Shown here piece by piece: positions 24,519 to 36,449 of a stretch of DNA of 64,000 bases. The notes beneath the pieces are model-generated. The model was not told where the DNA came from and did not search any database. It worked only from the letters and a program-made list of their open reading frames with translations. Each line of letters begins with the position of its first letter. Position 1 is the first letter of the stretch. This DNA is from Macrocybe gigantea (taxonomy: Eukaryota; Basidiomycota; Agaricomycetes; Agaricales; Callistosporiaceae). The DNA lies in assembly GCA_011319805.1 (NCBI GenBank), contig SJRY01000255.1, positions 186,001 through 250,000 on the forward strand, written 5' to 3'. The position numbers and the translations under genes are program-made.

Positions 24519-26618
24519 ATGTCTCTTACTGGCCGGTCGAACCCTCAGCAATTTGCTTCAAAGTCGGTATACGATGCTCTAGCTGTGGACTCTGGGGAAG
24601 AAACAGAGGAAGAGGTAATCGAGCAGGTCCCAAAACAAGAATCGTATGTAACGTCATGGCTTGCTATGTGTCCTGGCGGTCTCACGCATTTTCCATAGGG
24701 AAGCGGACTCTAGACCTACGAGATCTGCGATAAAGAAGGCGCAGAAACTCGCTCGCACCGAAAAAAGAAAGCTACAGAAAGCGCTTGCGAAATCACAGGC
24801 CAGCCAGTCACCAAGTGATGCAAGTCCGTCCGACTCACCTTCCATGCGGACAACCTCCATGCCGGAAGTTCCAGTACCTCAGAGCATTCCCGGACAGTCT
24901 GTCCGACCTGTTCCAGTGCAGGTTACCGCAGACCGCAACGGACTTGACGAAGTTAAATCGCACATAGAAACCAATGGCGAAGCACTTGTGTATGCTCCCG
25001 AGGTAGCAACTGTTTCTTCTGCCCTTCCGACCACGGATATCGAGCCATTGGAGCCAGTGCCACAAGACAAAAGCCCAGAGGAAAAGCCAAGCGTCATGTC
25101 CAGCGCCGACATGACGCTTCCGCTTCACGGTCACACGTCTGCCCCCGATGCTGAAACAATCAAGAAGAGGCAAAATGTTCTTACTCGTACGCTCTGGACA
25201 TTCATAATGATCGGCATATTTCTTGGTGAGTTACGCAGATGCTCTGATTCGAGATGCTTGACCAAATGCGACAGGTTTACTCCTGCTCGGTCATGCTTAT
25301 ATGATTCTTCTCGTTATGCTCTGTCAAACCCTCGTATACAGAGAGGTAACAGCCCTGTTTTCCCTGACGTATACGAAACCGGAATCGCGCGGCGTGGAAG
25401 AAGCAGGAGGCAAAGATCCTTGGAGCAAAACCCTGAACTGGTATTTCTTTGCAGTGACAAATTACTTCCTGTATGGCGAAAGCATCATATACTACTTCAA
25501 GGTGAATTTGTCTCGTCCTTCCGTAGTTTCTCATTGTTGTTCTGATATCAACTCAGCATGTCGTATTCGCCGATGCGCAACTTCTTCCGTTTGCCACAAA
25601 CCATCGCATGATCAGCTTCACGTTATACACTATAGGTTTCGTTGGATTTGTAATGTCGCTGAAGAAAGGCTACTTGAAACGGCAGTTCGGCCTGTTTTGT
25701 TGGGTACATATGAGTCTTTTAATCATCGTCGTCTCGAGGTAAGTACGGGCTGTCAACTCAACTGTCATGGTCTCATTTGTCCACAAAAGTCACTTCATCA
25801 TAAATAATATCCTCGAAGGACTTATCTGGTTCTGGGTTCCTGCTTCCTTGGTCATTTGCAACGACGTCTTCGCCTATATCTGGGGTATTACGCTCGGACG
25901 AACTCCCTTGATCAAGTTGTCGCCGAAGAAAACGGTTGAAGGATTCGTGGGCGCCTTTTGGAGCACCCTCATTTTCGCTCTTATTTGGGGAACTTATTTC
26001 ATGCGGTTTGACTACATGATATGCCCCGTTCAGGACCTCGGTGTCAGCGCATGGAACCCCATGCATTGTACCCCAAACCCCGTTTTTGTTTGGAAGGAAT
26101 GGGAAATTTGGAGGCCTTTGGCCGTTTTTCTGTCTACGTTGGTCAGTATATCGCCTCATGGAAATGTAGCGATTCCTGCTGAACCATCTTTGATTAGTTT
26201 GGGCGCCAAATTACAACCATCCCTTACGCGCCCTATCAGTTCCACCTGTTGTCTATGGCGTTCTTTGCATCTTTGGTCGCTCCCTTCGGAGGATTTTTTG
26301 CCTCCGGTTTCAAACGGGCATTTAATATCAAAGATTTTGGCCACAGCATCCCTGGGCATGGCGGTATGACCGATCGCATGGATTGCCAGTAAGTTCTCGA
26401 CGTACGCTACGCTCTTGCTCGCTTTAAAAGTGCATCCTTCAAGGTTCCTAATGGGCGTGTTCACATACGTCTACTACAGCAGTTTGATTCGGGAACACCA
26501 TGTGACTATCGGCGCTATACTTCAAACCATCGTTAGCGGTCTTACCGTTGAGGAACAGCTGGAACTAATTGCTGATTTAAAGAGATATCTCGGGACCCAA
26601 GGAGTCAGAGTTCCATGA
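24519..26618 (+). CDS. CDS1: CDP-diacylglycerol synthase (phosphatidate cytidylyltransferase)
   Basis: ER membrane enzyme converting phosphatidate and CTP to CDP-diacylglycerol, the precursor of phosphatidylinositol and other phospholipids. ATG 24519 starts [17 protein letters not shown]; a 58-nt intron joins it to [16 protein letters not shown] long soluble Pro/Ser-rich region precedes the membrane domain, which opens [14 protein letters not shown] and [19 protein letters not shown]. Later motifs are [36 protein letters not shown] and the family signature [20 protein letters not shown] with TDRMDCQ. The end is [12 protein letters not shown]. About eight exons with short introns. The gene is convergent with the Cyk3-like gene, 123 bp apart. 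Confidence 0.92.
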
Positions 26619-26741
26619 ACACCGGAGAGGCATTTGAAGCCCTGCATGTTATCCTATATACCAAAAATAATGCATTGGTTATCCGACCAACTGGTTTCAT
26701 GGTATCTGTTCTATGGATGGGCTAGCTCAGCAGTTTCTGTC

Positions 26742-28256
26742 CTACACAGCCGTCCATCTTGCGAGGCCTCCGAATGTCATAGCCGTCCTGCCCGAAGCCT
26801 TTTTGAAGGCGCTCATGCCAATCCCTTTGGCATCCTTCCCATTCACCGTTTTCACGTAAAACAACGAGACTTCACCCCCTGGGACGTAAATTTCAGCGCT
26901 CCAGCCGCCTGCTGAATTCAGTTCAAGAGGCACGCGGTTGTTGTCAGCCGTTGAAATTAGATGTATGTAGTTGTCAGATTCGGCGGTCGAGAGGTGCTCA
27001 CACCTTTTGAACAGTTGGAAAGATATGTATCTCCCGGCTTCTATGTAGTTTGTCGAAGGCTGGATCGCGAAAGGCCAGAAATTGAGCTGATAAAAATCGA
27101 CAAAGATGAGCGGGCGCTCCGGCTCCATGATGTATTCCTCCCAAGTAACCGGTCCGCCTTGTTCCTCCGACATGAGCTGGTACGAAGGGTCTTCAGGAAA
27201 GTGGCGCTTGCCAAATTCCGCCGGGTTTGAGGTGAACCACATCGGGGTGAATCTTGGCTCATATGACGTGCCGTGGACGGCGCCAGCGCCCCAGCAAGTG
27301 TCGATAAGGCGCCACGTTCCATCCATGCAAACGCAGTTCCATGCATGGTTAGCTTTGTACTCGGGCACGGGCTCACCAGGAGGCGTGGCGGTATAACCGA
27401 TGCCCTTCCCGTGGCCTGTAACCTTGTACGACTGTATGCCCACCCTCGCGGCCAAGGCATTGAAGAGTCCAGCGTATCCGTCGCAGACGGCTAAACCCGC
27501 ACCCAACGTCGATTCGGGAGTCATCGCGCGCACGTCACCAGAGAAAAACGAGACCGTGTCGTACGCAATGTTGTGGTGGAGCCATGTAAATATCGCTCGG
27601 ACTTTATCGGTCTCGGTGGTAAACGGCTCTGTTAAATCGTATGCTAAATTGTCTAGAGATGTTACGGTATGCCGAGGAAACTGCGCAGAGTGCGCATCGA
27701 CATAAGAGAAGTCGTGGCATTCCAGACATGAATCGTACGAAGCTACGTCTTCTTCGGGAGAACTATGTCTTGGTTCCGGTTCCGGTTCGGGTGGTGGAGT
27801 AGGAAGCCTTGAAGGCATCGGGGGCAAGCGCCGACGAAGGGGTCCACTTGGATTGGTCATAGATGACTCTTCACGTTCGTCTGATGTCGTCTTTCCTACA
27901 GGAGGAGGTGGGGGTCGTCGCGCGAGTGCCCGCGCCTTGTTTGCGATGTCAGGTCGCATTGACCTTGGGGGTATAGCAGGAGCCCTCGCCGATGCTGCAT
28001 TGGCTGCATTGCGAGACGTGTCGGTACTCTCAGTACGCCCATCAATGGCTGGTGCCCTCAATTTACGCGGAGGCACGGGTGGCGGCTTCGCCAAAGAGGG
28101 TTGGACCATGGAACCATGAACATGATCGAGCCGCAAGCTCGCTATCCGAGCTGCGATACCATTCGGCACCTCCGCTTCTTGCACTAACTGCTTGTGTTCT
28201 GAAGGAATGGGTGGTATGCTACGACGAGGCGGTAGAGGGGGTCGAATAGCAGCCAT
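26742..28256 (-). CDS. Transglutaminase-core protein, Cyk3-like, proline-rich
   Basis: A single-exon protein of 504 residues. The first ~190 residues are proline-rich with repeated SH3-ligand-like motifs (PPLPPRRSIPPIP, KPPPVPPRK, RRLPPMPSRLPTPPPEPEPE). The transglutaminase-like core follows: IFTWLHHNIAYDTVSFFSGD, then cysteine in GAGLAVCDGYAGLFNALA, histidine in YKANHAWNCVCMDG and aspartate in WRLIDTCWGAGAV. The tail resembles the C-terminal domain of fungal Cyk3 cytokinesis proteins (beta-rich, GGEVSLFYVKTVNGKD). In fungi such proteins act at the septum, Cyk3 through an SH3 domain; no SH3 domain is seen here. All three triad residues are present, so activity is possible but unproven. The ATG at 28256 is the first in frame. 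Confidence 0.8.
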   Translation of the reverse strand: MAAIRPPLPPRRSIPPIPSEHKQLVQEAEVPNGIAARIASLRLDHVHGSMVQPSLAKPPPVPPRKLRAPAIDGRTESTDTSRNAANAASARAPAIPPRSMRPDIANKARALARRPPPPPVGKTTSDEREESSMTNPSGPLRRRLPPMPSRLPTPPPEPEPEPRHSSPEEDVASYDSCLECHDFSYVDAHSAQFPRHTVTSLDNLAYDLTEPFTTETDKVRAIFTWLHHNIAYDTVSFFSGDVRAMTPESTLGAGLAVCDGYAGLFNALAARVGIQSYKVTGHGKGIGYTATPPGEPVPEYKANHAWNCVCMDGTWRLIDTCWGAGAVHGTSYEPRFTPMWFTSNPAEFGKRHFPEDPSYQLMSEEQGGPVTWEEYIMEPERPLIFVDFYQLNFWPFAIQPSTNYIEAGRYISFQLFKRCEHLSTAESDNYIHLISTADNNRVPLELNSAGGWSAEIYVPGGEVSLFYVKTVNGKDAKGIGMSAFKKASGRTAMTFGGLARWTAV

Positions 28257-28609
28257 GAGAGGCAAGAGAAAACCACGTTCACAAGTCCATGAGACTTGTC
28301 GACGTCTAGACCTGAAACCATGGGGTCATATGTCCCCATAAACATGATCCGACTCAACGGTAATTGTTCCAAATGGTACATCAGAATCGAACTCAGGTAA
28401 CTTGCCGCATGAGACAAATGGATTTGACATGGGAACAAGGTACGATAAGGCCCCCAATGTCCGCTCAGTGAGTGCCGTTGAACATCCCAGCTACGCTGGC
28501 GATGGCGACGTACAACATAGGTGATTGAGGGGGGCATAGCAGTCGCGGTACAGCATAGTCCTAGTTGAGTTGGCTGAAAAGAAGTACATAACTTTGGCTC
28601 AGCAGACGT

Positions 28610-29272
28610 TTATGATCTGGGCTTCTCCTGCAGGCAGAACGTCAGAGACGACGATCCATGGATGTGACGTGGTTTATACCTTCTTCTCCTTCCACAAAGC
28701 GAGCAGACCCACACCAGACACCTTCACAATCTTGAAGCGGACACCGGGAATATCACCCTTGGCTTTGCCCCGTCTTCCGAAACCAGAGATAAGCACCTCG
28801 TCGTTCTCATCGACAAAGTTCAAGCAACCGTCGTTCTGTTGAGAATCAGTGCATGCTGGGAAATGCAAACGAGCAAAACTCATACTGGGACGAAGGCAGT
28901 GACCTTCTTTCCATTCTTGATTAATTGTACACGAACGCATTTCCGAATGGCAGAGTTCGGTTGTTTAGCCTCGACACCAACTTTCTCGAGGACGATGCCC
29001 TTGGCATGGGATGAGCCACCAGTGGGCGAGGTTTTGTAAATGTTTCCAAGAGCCCGTTTTTTGTAGGCCTTGTCCGCCTTTAGACGAGAAGAAAAGAACG
29101 GCTCTCAGCGTGAGACGTAGTGAAGGAAAAAATTGACGAACCCAGCGGTTATCACGGCGGTCATTTCGCAGTTTGCGAGCTGCTTGAAGTCCACGGGGTT
29201 TGTTTGCTACGGGGAAAATACATCAGAGGGCGGACAGGTGGGCGGGAGGGCCAGACACGACGTACAGCCCAT
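28610..29272 (-). CDS. RPS23: 40S ribosomal protein S23 (uS12)
   Basis: Decoding-centre protein of the small ribosomal subunit. The 7-nt first coding exon (ATGGGCT, 29266-29272) splices through intron 29207-29265 into [19 protein letters not shown] second intron falls after DNRW, then [40 protein letters not shown] and [21 protein letters not shown] third intron precedes [21 protein letters not shown] fourth lies between KEKK and the last exon, which encodes only EKPRS and a stop at 28610. PNSAIRK is the loop whose proline is hydroxylated in other eukaryotes. All joins preserve the frame and the product is family length, about 145 residues. Confidence 0.95.
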
Positions 29273-29806
29273 TCTTGCGGTCGAGGTCGATAACGGGTGC
29301 TGGGGAGTTTCCTAGCACAAGGGATTTGCCGGGATCTAAACCTTGTTTTCAGAACTGGTACAGTCCCGATCCATGCCGATTCGGCATTCCGGCAAGATTT
29401 TACTCAATCCAGCCAATGTTGGATGAGCCATTTGTCAGAAATTGTGACCAAATTGGATTGTTGTATGGATAGACGATCTGCCTTCGTCAACTGCTTGCAG
29501 AATTTCACGCATGTTTCCTTCATTCCAGAAGCTATGATATCTGATATCTCTGCATTTCATAGGGATTTGCGCAGATCATTCCCGCCAAAAAGCATTTCCA
29601 AATACGGTCGATGTCTCGTCCATAAACTCCACAACAAACCACGTTATTGTGGATATCCAGGGGATATCGCGTGGCTCGCCAACGCTGTTACTAATTCCAA
29701 CAAACTCTGACCAAGATGCCTTGTGCCCTTCTTTATAGCTTGTGAGAATGACAGGGTCCAGTAACTCCAGTTCCCCGACCAGTTGCTCTGCTGCCTTGCC
29801 TCTGAT
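29273..29806. other. Spacer between RPS23 and the hydrolase gene
   Basis: These 534 bp separate divergent genes and should hold both promoters and leaders. Overlapping short open frames on both strands show no motif. No TATA-like element stands out. Confidence 0.4.
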
Positions 29807-31426
29807 ATGAACTCCCAGTCCGAAACGAAAGTCTACTGTCACGGACGCTTTCGCGTCAAGGGCGGCGTCATACCCAATGCCTTTACTGCCTTTCGCACTT
29901 ATGGCGATGCCAAAAACCCGTGCATCGTCTTTCCCACTTGTTACGCAGGAAGACTCGACAGTACGGCTACTTTGGACAGGTTCTTGCCACGAGATATACT
30001 GATTATTCAGGCTCTGGACCGTTAGGTCAGGGTTATTTGATTGGTGAAGACAAAGTAATGGACCCAGTTGCTATACGTCCTCCGTGACTCACGCAGCCTC
30101 CGATGCGTAGGCACTCGATCCTACGAAATATTTCATCGTCACATTGGCCCTGTTCTCCAACGGGGAGTCCTCTTCCCCCTCCAACACTGTGACTTCACTG
30201 TCATCCTGTTCACCGCACCTGTCTCACGTTCCCTCCAGCCCGCTCCCTATAACGGTCCTTACTTCCCAGCAGTCTCTTACGAAGACAATATGTACGTCCT
30301 TGTCATCTTGATGAGCATGGTCGACTGACATCAGCACGCAGTCGCGCACAGCATGCTGTCCTCACAGAATATCTCAAGATACAGAAAGTCTTCCTCGTCG
30401 TCGGTTTCTCCATGGGCGGACAACAGGTATGGATTTGACATAATTATAGTCTGCAACACGATTGGTAACGAGAGCGCCTCGGCAGGCTTATTACTGGCCC
30501 GTGATGTATCCGATTTCGTTGAAAAGTAACGCTTAATCTTGACAACGTTAGCCCTCATCCTAACAAAATCTTAGCTACGTTTGCATCTGCGGTTCGGCGC
30601 GAACAAGCCCGCACAATCAATGGCAAGTTAATCTCCTCCGCAACTAATTTGGTCCCATGTTCCTCACTGATAAATCGAAAGCTTCATCGAAGGACCCAAG
30701 TCAGCCTTATTAGCCTCCAAGGACTATAATGAAGGTCACTACACGTCACAGCCACAACATGGAATTCGCGCGTTTGGGCGTGCATACAGTGCGTGGGCAT
30801 ATGGTCAAACCGTAAGCCTCTTCCATCTCGACAGGTCAGTCAGCTGAACGCGATGGTAGTGGTTCCGCGAACACATGCATCTATACTCGGGAAGGTGAGA
30901 TTCCCGCGCTGTCTATGATCGAATCGTTGTTCAACGATTTTGTTCCAGGTACCCTGACCTCAATGCTTTCCTTCGCGAACAGTGGGAAGAAGGTTTCCTT
31001 GTTGGCTGGGATGCGAACGACATGTTGACTTTGATCAACACCTGGCAAACCGGGGACGTCTCGCAAGTGCGCGACAGCGGCGATCTGCGCAAGTGTCTGA
31101 GCTCCATCAAGGCTCGTGGCTTGATCATGCCTTGTAAGACAGATCTATACTTCCCGGTCAGGATATGTTTTTGGTATCCTTCCCGCGAGTCTTACCGACT
31201 TGATGACGATACAGCCAGAAGACAGCGAGATTGAGATGTCGTACCTCGGCAATACGGCCAAGTTGGTTGTCATTCCATCCGTCTGGGGCCATATGGGCAA
31301 GTTGCTTCTTTCCTCACGTTATACTCTCAAGTCTGAAAACAGACAATAGCTGGAGGAGGCTCCAATGCCCAAGACGACGAGTTCATCAGAGATGAAATAA
31401 GGAAGTTCATTGAAGAAGTGTCTTGA
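29807..31426 (+). CDS. Alpha/beta hydrolase, homoserine acetyltransferase family
   Basis: A MET2-fold alpha/beta hydrolase. MET2 itself acetylates homoserine, but this subfamily is widespread in basidiomycetes and its substrate is not established, so I give no symbol. Exon 1 starts MNSQSETKVYCHGRF and ends CYAGRLDS; further exons read QGYLIGEDK, ALDPTKYFIVTLALFSNGES, SSPSNT and PAPYNGPYFPAVSYEDN. The nucleophile elbow is VVGFSMGGQQ (serine). ICGSARTSPHNQ and CFIEGPKSALLASKDYNEGH follow, then NDMLTLINTWQTGDVSQVRD, and a probable catalytic aspartate in SKTDLYF-like context (KTDLYFP) with histidine in IPSVWGHMAGGG. The intron at 30623-30681 has a GC donor. MSY1 starts 83 bp downstream in the same direction. 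Confidence 0.82.
30623..30681 (+). other. GC-AG intron in the MET2-like gene
   Basis: The donor is AATG|GCAAGT and the acceptor GAAAG|CTTC; 59 nt. Removal joins SPHNQ to CFIEGPK, the expected family sequence. No GT donor nearby gives the same product. Confidence 0.7.
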
Positions 31427-31509
31427 TCACTCAGAGGGGACAAAGGAAATGAGAAATCTTACGTAATAGCAACAAGAACCGAATTTGATCCTGTACCATA
31501 GTTGAGTTC

Positions 31510-33368
31510 ATGCTCTCGCCGTTGCGTTTCGTTGCACAGGCTTCGCGGGTAACGCGCTTGGCCCTGTGTTTCGGCGGATTAAGATTCAAAAGAGAGGCTA
31601 CACTGCACAAAGCAGCCTGCTGGAGGACTTGACAAACCGAGGATTCATATACCAAGTCACCAGGTATGTTGGACGGTCGTATTTCACACTTCATGTTTGA
31701 CAGATTCCGCATCAAGACCGGAACAGCTAGCACAAACCCTTGAAGCCACTCCGCAAACCGTCTATGCCGGAATAGATCCAACTGCAAAATCTCTGCACAT
31801 AGGACATCTCATTCCGTTGCTGTGTCTCCTGCACTTTCAAATCCGTGGTCACCAGATCATACCGCTTGTAACATCGTTCATTGCCATGGTTTCCGACCTC
31901 CGACTCGTTAACCTCTTTAGCTCTTTCTAGATAGGCGGAGCGACAGGTCGCATTGGGGACCCGTCCGGACGACTCGTGGAGCGTCAGCTGGCAGACATCC
32001 AGCAGGTTGAAAATAACATCGCCAGTCTGACTGAAAGCATACAACATTTCTTCACGCGCGCTCTTGACTATGCCAGCTCTCGGACAGGGCGAGATCATGG
32101 CTCTTTCTCTGATCCAAAGATAACCAGCAACCTCGATGGCATGCGAACGTGACCATGCTGGATTTCTTGCGCCAAGTCGGAGTTCACGCACGGGTGAACA
32201 CCATGCTGAACCGGGAGAGGCGCGTTTTTCGCCAACATACAGCACCAAAGTGATCTCAAGTTGATGTCTCTTCTCTTTGATGATGACAGCGTTCGTGCAC
32301 GTCTTAATTCACAACAAGGCATATCGTTCACCGAGTTCACGTATCAACTCCTCCAAGCTTACGATTTCTATCACCTCTACAAGCATCGCGGCTGTACCAT
32401 CCAGATAGGCGGCTCGGACCAGTGGGGAAACATCATCGCCGGGATAGAACTCGCTGGCCGTCTCGACCCTTCTTCCTCTTCGCAGCCTGACGCAGGTGCG
32501 GAATCGACGGGCAAATGCTTTGGCATCACGACGCCACTACTCACGACTGCGTCGGGGGCCAAATTTGGGAAGAGCGCAGGAAATGCTATATGGCTCGACT
32601 CGAAGTTGTCGAGTGTCTATGAGTTCTATCAAGTTTGTTTGATTTTCTCCTTCGCTGGCTTGATTCTGGGTTGACTGGTGGCCGGTGCTTTTAGTACTTC
32701 ATCAAGGCAGACGATGCCGATGTTCAAAAATATTTGAAGCTTTTCACGCTTCTTCCCCTGCCAGAGATAGAGGAGATTATGAAAAGCCATATGGTGAGCT
32801 AGGATTAAATTGCTGTTTTCAGTGATTGAGATCTTTTATAGCAACAGCCTGAAAAAAGACTCGCTCAGCGGAGCTTGGCGGAAGAAGTCACCGAGATGGT
32901 GCACACACGTACGTGTCTCTCACGCTTAGGTGCAAAGTAACTGTTCGCATCGGGTTCTCCCAGGTGTTGGTCTGGCTGAGGCGCAGACAATGACCAACAT
33001 TCTTTTCGGGAGCGAGTATTCCCAACTCAGAACGCAAGACGTTGTCTCCGCGTTCAAAAACGACCCTCGACTCATCGTAGTTGAGGAACATCAACTGCTG
33101 GAAACGCCCATTGTAAAACTGGCTGCTAAGCATGGCCTTGTAGCATCAATATGTGTGCAAAGTGTTTTCTAGCATCCGCTTTTCCGTCATTAAATGACCT
33201 TCATCAGCCGCCGCCCGCTCCTTGGTTTCATCCCGTGGCTTATACCTCAATAATGCGACAATACAAGACCCACAGGCCAAGTTGACAAAAGCCCAGTTAA
33301 TAGACCGTCACATGGCAATATTGCGTGCTGGCAAGGATAAGCTTCTTGTGCTTACGACGACGTCATAA
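31510..33368 (+). CDS. MSY1: Tyrosyl-tRNA synthetase, mitochondrial
   Basis: Charges mitochondrial tRNA-Tyr. The class I catalytic fold shows [20 protein letters not shown] (HIGH motif), [44 protein letters not shown] and the KMSKS-equivalent [16 protein letters not shown]-terminal RNA-binding region ([18 protein letters not shown]) ends at 33368. The bacterial/mitochondrial-type sequence and an N-terminus MLSPLRF joined to [15 protein letters not shown] support mitochondrial location. That first junction is inferred: a 53-nt intron with a weak GTTGCA donor. Near 32136 the frame breaks; one lost base in GATGG would restore [13 protein letters not shown]. The intron at about 32220-32289 may use a GC donor (GCGCGT). 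Confidence 0.85.
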
Positions 33369-33460
33369 TATTCACATCTCGATCGCATCCATCTGCGGAG
33401 CCTGGAAATAATTAATAGCTTTTATTTAATCTACAGATACATTCAAGGAGTCCACGCCAC

Positions 33461-36321
33461 TCAGTCCACGCGAATGGCGGCATAAAGTTTGCGCACAGCC
33501 CAGTAAGAGGCAAGGAAGCCGATTGTTCCTAAATTTGCGGGTTAGCCAAACATGAACACCCATGCAAGCCATATCTGCATACCAGTGACCACGAAATCGA
33601 GGAGGGTGAGAAGTAAGAGGTATCCCAGATAAATTATCGTTCCCGTAAAGGAGTCCAGTGAAAGACGAGATGCCCAATAAAACAACCCATATGCAAACAG
33701 CCAGATGGCGCTTCCTCCACCTGTTATGAATGATCGCCATTGCCACCTTACCAAGTCGTAAGAATCATTCCTGAATACGCAATGGACGCAGAACGTACCT
33801 GTATTCTTCAGCACACAAGACGAAGTAGGTGAATAAGATGGACACAGTGGCGGTGGTCAGAGCAACGACGCCAGCAGCTAATGCTATGAATCCGAATGCA
33901 TAATATGCGCGAGAGGCAAAGAGGCTAGAAAGAACGTAATAGAGCTCAACGAATGCCGCGCCTGTTGTTTTTTTGCTTAACAGGAGTTCCATCTAACTAT
34001 GAAGTGAGCTCACCGAAAGGTAATATGCCACCCAGAAGTGCGGCAACCTAAAAAAAAGTTGTGAATGGGGGGTCCAGCTCGACGAAGGCGGTAACACAGA
34101 CCCAAGGGCGAAGATACTTGGGTGCGGGAGGAATTTGACGGGGAATTTGGTTGACACGCACAGGGTGTCGGAGGGCCTAAACCAGAGATTGAGATGGAAA
34201 CGAATAGCTGGATATGATAAAAACATACTCCATGCTTAGACCCAAAATAGGCACCGATCGCTGACAGTGGCGCCGAGATACCAAACCAAAGGAAGACGAT
34301 CAAAAGCATGGTGGCTGAGTGACATCGGTCTATATTAGCCTGGCTTGAGACGGCGTATACGACACTCACTGAATGGAACTGCTCCAGATGATCCAGCCAT
34401 CAGCAGACAGAGATTGAGGAGGAAGAAAACCCCGAAGACGAATCTGTAATAACCATGTTAGTCTACGATAGTCCGACAGAGGCCGATGTCTTACGTCGGC
34501 AAGATGGTTGCGGTGAGGAAAGCATTCTTACGGCGGTCCATGCCGCCTAGCGACGCATACGTCCTGTTTGACACGTAGCCTCCGACGCTATCCGATAGTG
34601 TCATTGAAGGCAAAAACACAGTGAAATATCCTCTTACCCTCCGAACAAAGTCCAGACGACCATCATGACCGTTGCGAGAGAACCGCGATTGGAGGGGGAC
34701 AAAAAGCCAAGCAGTGCAAACACTGATGTGTCGAGAGTCGATCAAAAGTATACGAAAAATGCTGAGAACGAAACCGACCTAATGTAACTCCCACCATGGC
34801 ACATAGCTGAGACCCGTTGCCAACCAGAATAGACAGGAGCATCAGATTAGAAGGGGTGCGGAAGACTTCCCCGTGAACTAGTTTCCAACCCCAGTCTTCT
34901 TGCACATCTTCCTGTGATGTTGTCAGTTCATTGCGTGAGAGGACGATTCGTTTGAATCAGATTTACACTCAAGTCTACGGCATTGTATCGAGAAATCTTG
35001 AAACAAGCAGAATTAGTAATGTTAAAAGTCCTCGACGTGTTGCGGAAAATATACATCGGGAAACACTTCGGACGAGGATCATGGAGACCATGATGCAAAG
35101 GAACAGGACAATGACAAACGAGTTGATGATGCTGAACCAATGTATACGAGGGTCGACAATGTGGAGGTAGTTGTCCCAGCGAGTGGCCTAGAGGGAGAGC
35201 GATGAACCAAAGTCGCTAAAAAGTGGAGTGAGGGAGTACCCAAGGAGTGTCAGATTCCTGGAATTGCGTTGATGAGCAGTTCATAGGCAAAATCAAAAGG
35301 TCAGACTTTACCTCCCAGATGACACGGTAAGTATAGCGTATAGTCTGAGATTCAGTCTCGCTAAGGCGAAGGTGTGGGTGCCCCGCAGCATCACAGACTA
35401 GGTCGCCGTCAGGGCTAGCACCGATGCTTGAGGGCAAATGAGATTTCAGCTACGCCTCTCAATAGCCCACAAGTCAATTAATTACCTTGCAGGCCAGACA
35501 AGGACGCCGACGATTCGGTAAGTCTCAGGCGTAGGTTTATGATACCTGGAAGCATGGGTTACATTGCGGATCGATGGCATGAGCAATATGGCACGGACTT
35601 TAAAACAATATCATAATGGTTATTCAACGCCGGTCGTTCCTGGAATTCTTCTTCATCATATCCGAGGTTGAAGCCCAGATCATAGAAAACCTCTTTCGTG
35701 CCGGGGTCCTCTTTCGCCTCGGCCGCTGGAAGTCCATCTACAAGCCAATTAAGTGCATAATCCTCTTTTATGCGGTCATTGATGAACTTGGCTTCCTCTC
35801 CTGTGAGATTAGAGACCTTGCACAGCTCCCGACATGTTGTGTTCTGCTCAAGCACTTTGATCTGGTAAACGAAATGGCGTCCCTAGGTGAAGTTCGTAGA
35901 AAGGAAAGACGACGAACGTCATAGGGAGAATTAAAAATCCTGTCTCCGAACAGAATGGATCCCAGTGACGCAGGTTGAGATACGGGTCCGTCTTTGGTTG
36001 GCAGAACCGGAACTTCGGATGATAATAGTCATCTTGAAGACCGTTAAGGTGGCGGAGCTGGCGCAAGTCATAGAAAGGCTCACAGTTGATCATGGATTTC
36101 TGTATTTAGAGCGTATCTGTCCAATAAAATATTTGCAGCCAAGAACGTCAAGAACGTACAATTTTTGAGTACTTGCCAGACAGCATGGGAGTGAGGGTGT
36201 TGACCATTAATTCCACTTTCTGCCCTTGCACGTAATCGTGAGGGGCGGCACCAGGGAGGTAGAATGCATTGGCCTGCAGAAGGAAAGGCAGAATTAAGGA
36301 CGCCCAAAGGATATTAGGCAT
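33461..36321 (-). CDS. EMP70 / transmembrane 9 superfamily protein
   Basis: Nine-pass endosome/Golgi membrane protein of the TM9SF family, involved in sorting and adhesion-related trafficking. It starts at 36321 with a signal peptide (MPNILWASLILPFLLQANAF) and YLPGAAPHDYVQGQKVEL. After two introns come KSMINYDYYHPKFRFCQP, GSILFGDRIFNSPYD (56-nt intron) and IKVLEQNTTCRELCKVSNL, then KFINDRIKEDYALNWLVDGL and FYDLGFNLG. The membrane half includes HGEVFRTPSNLMLLSILVGN, GSQLCAMVGVTL and several hydrophobic helices. The C-terminus is RKLYAAIRVD; family members usually end with a KxD/E sorting signal, and here it is RVD. Many short introns; not every boundary was fixed. The start is 128 bp from the divergent QTRT1 start. 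Confidence 0.87.
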
Positions 36322-36449
36322 GCTCTGGAGAAAGGAACGTAGACGGTGCGCTTGAGTGGTGGACGTGGACGGTCAGGAGACAGATGGCTGATTGCCTTTT
36401 CTGGCAAACGACTTCCGTCCTGGCTCAGCCAATTCTTCGTGGGCTCGCG

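Noticed and set aside
29807..31426. Calling this gene MET2
   Set aside because: The fold and nucleophile motif fit the homoserine acetyltransferase family, but the GESSSPSNT subfamily has many fungal members of unproven substrate. I kept a family-level name.
33985..36096. Possible frameshift in the TM9 gene near 35880-35910
   Set aside because: A 56-nt intron (GTTCGT..TTACCAG) joins NSPYD to IKVLEQNTTC in frame, so no base loss is needed here.
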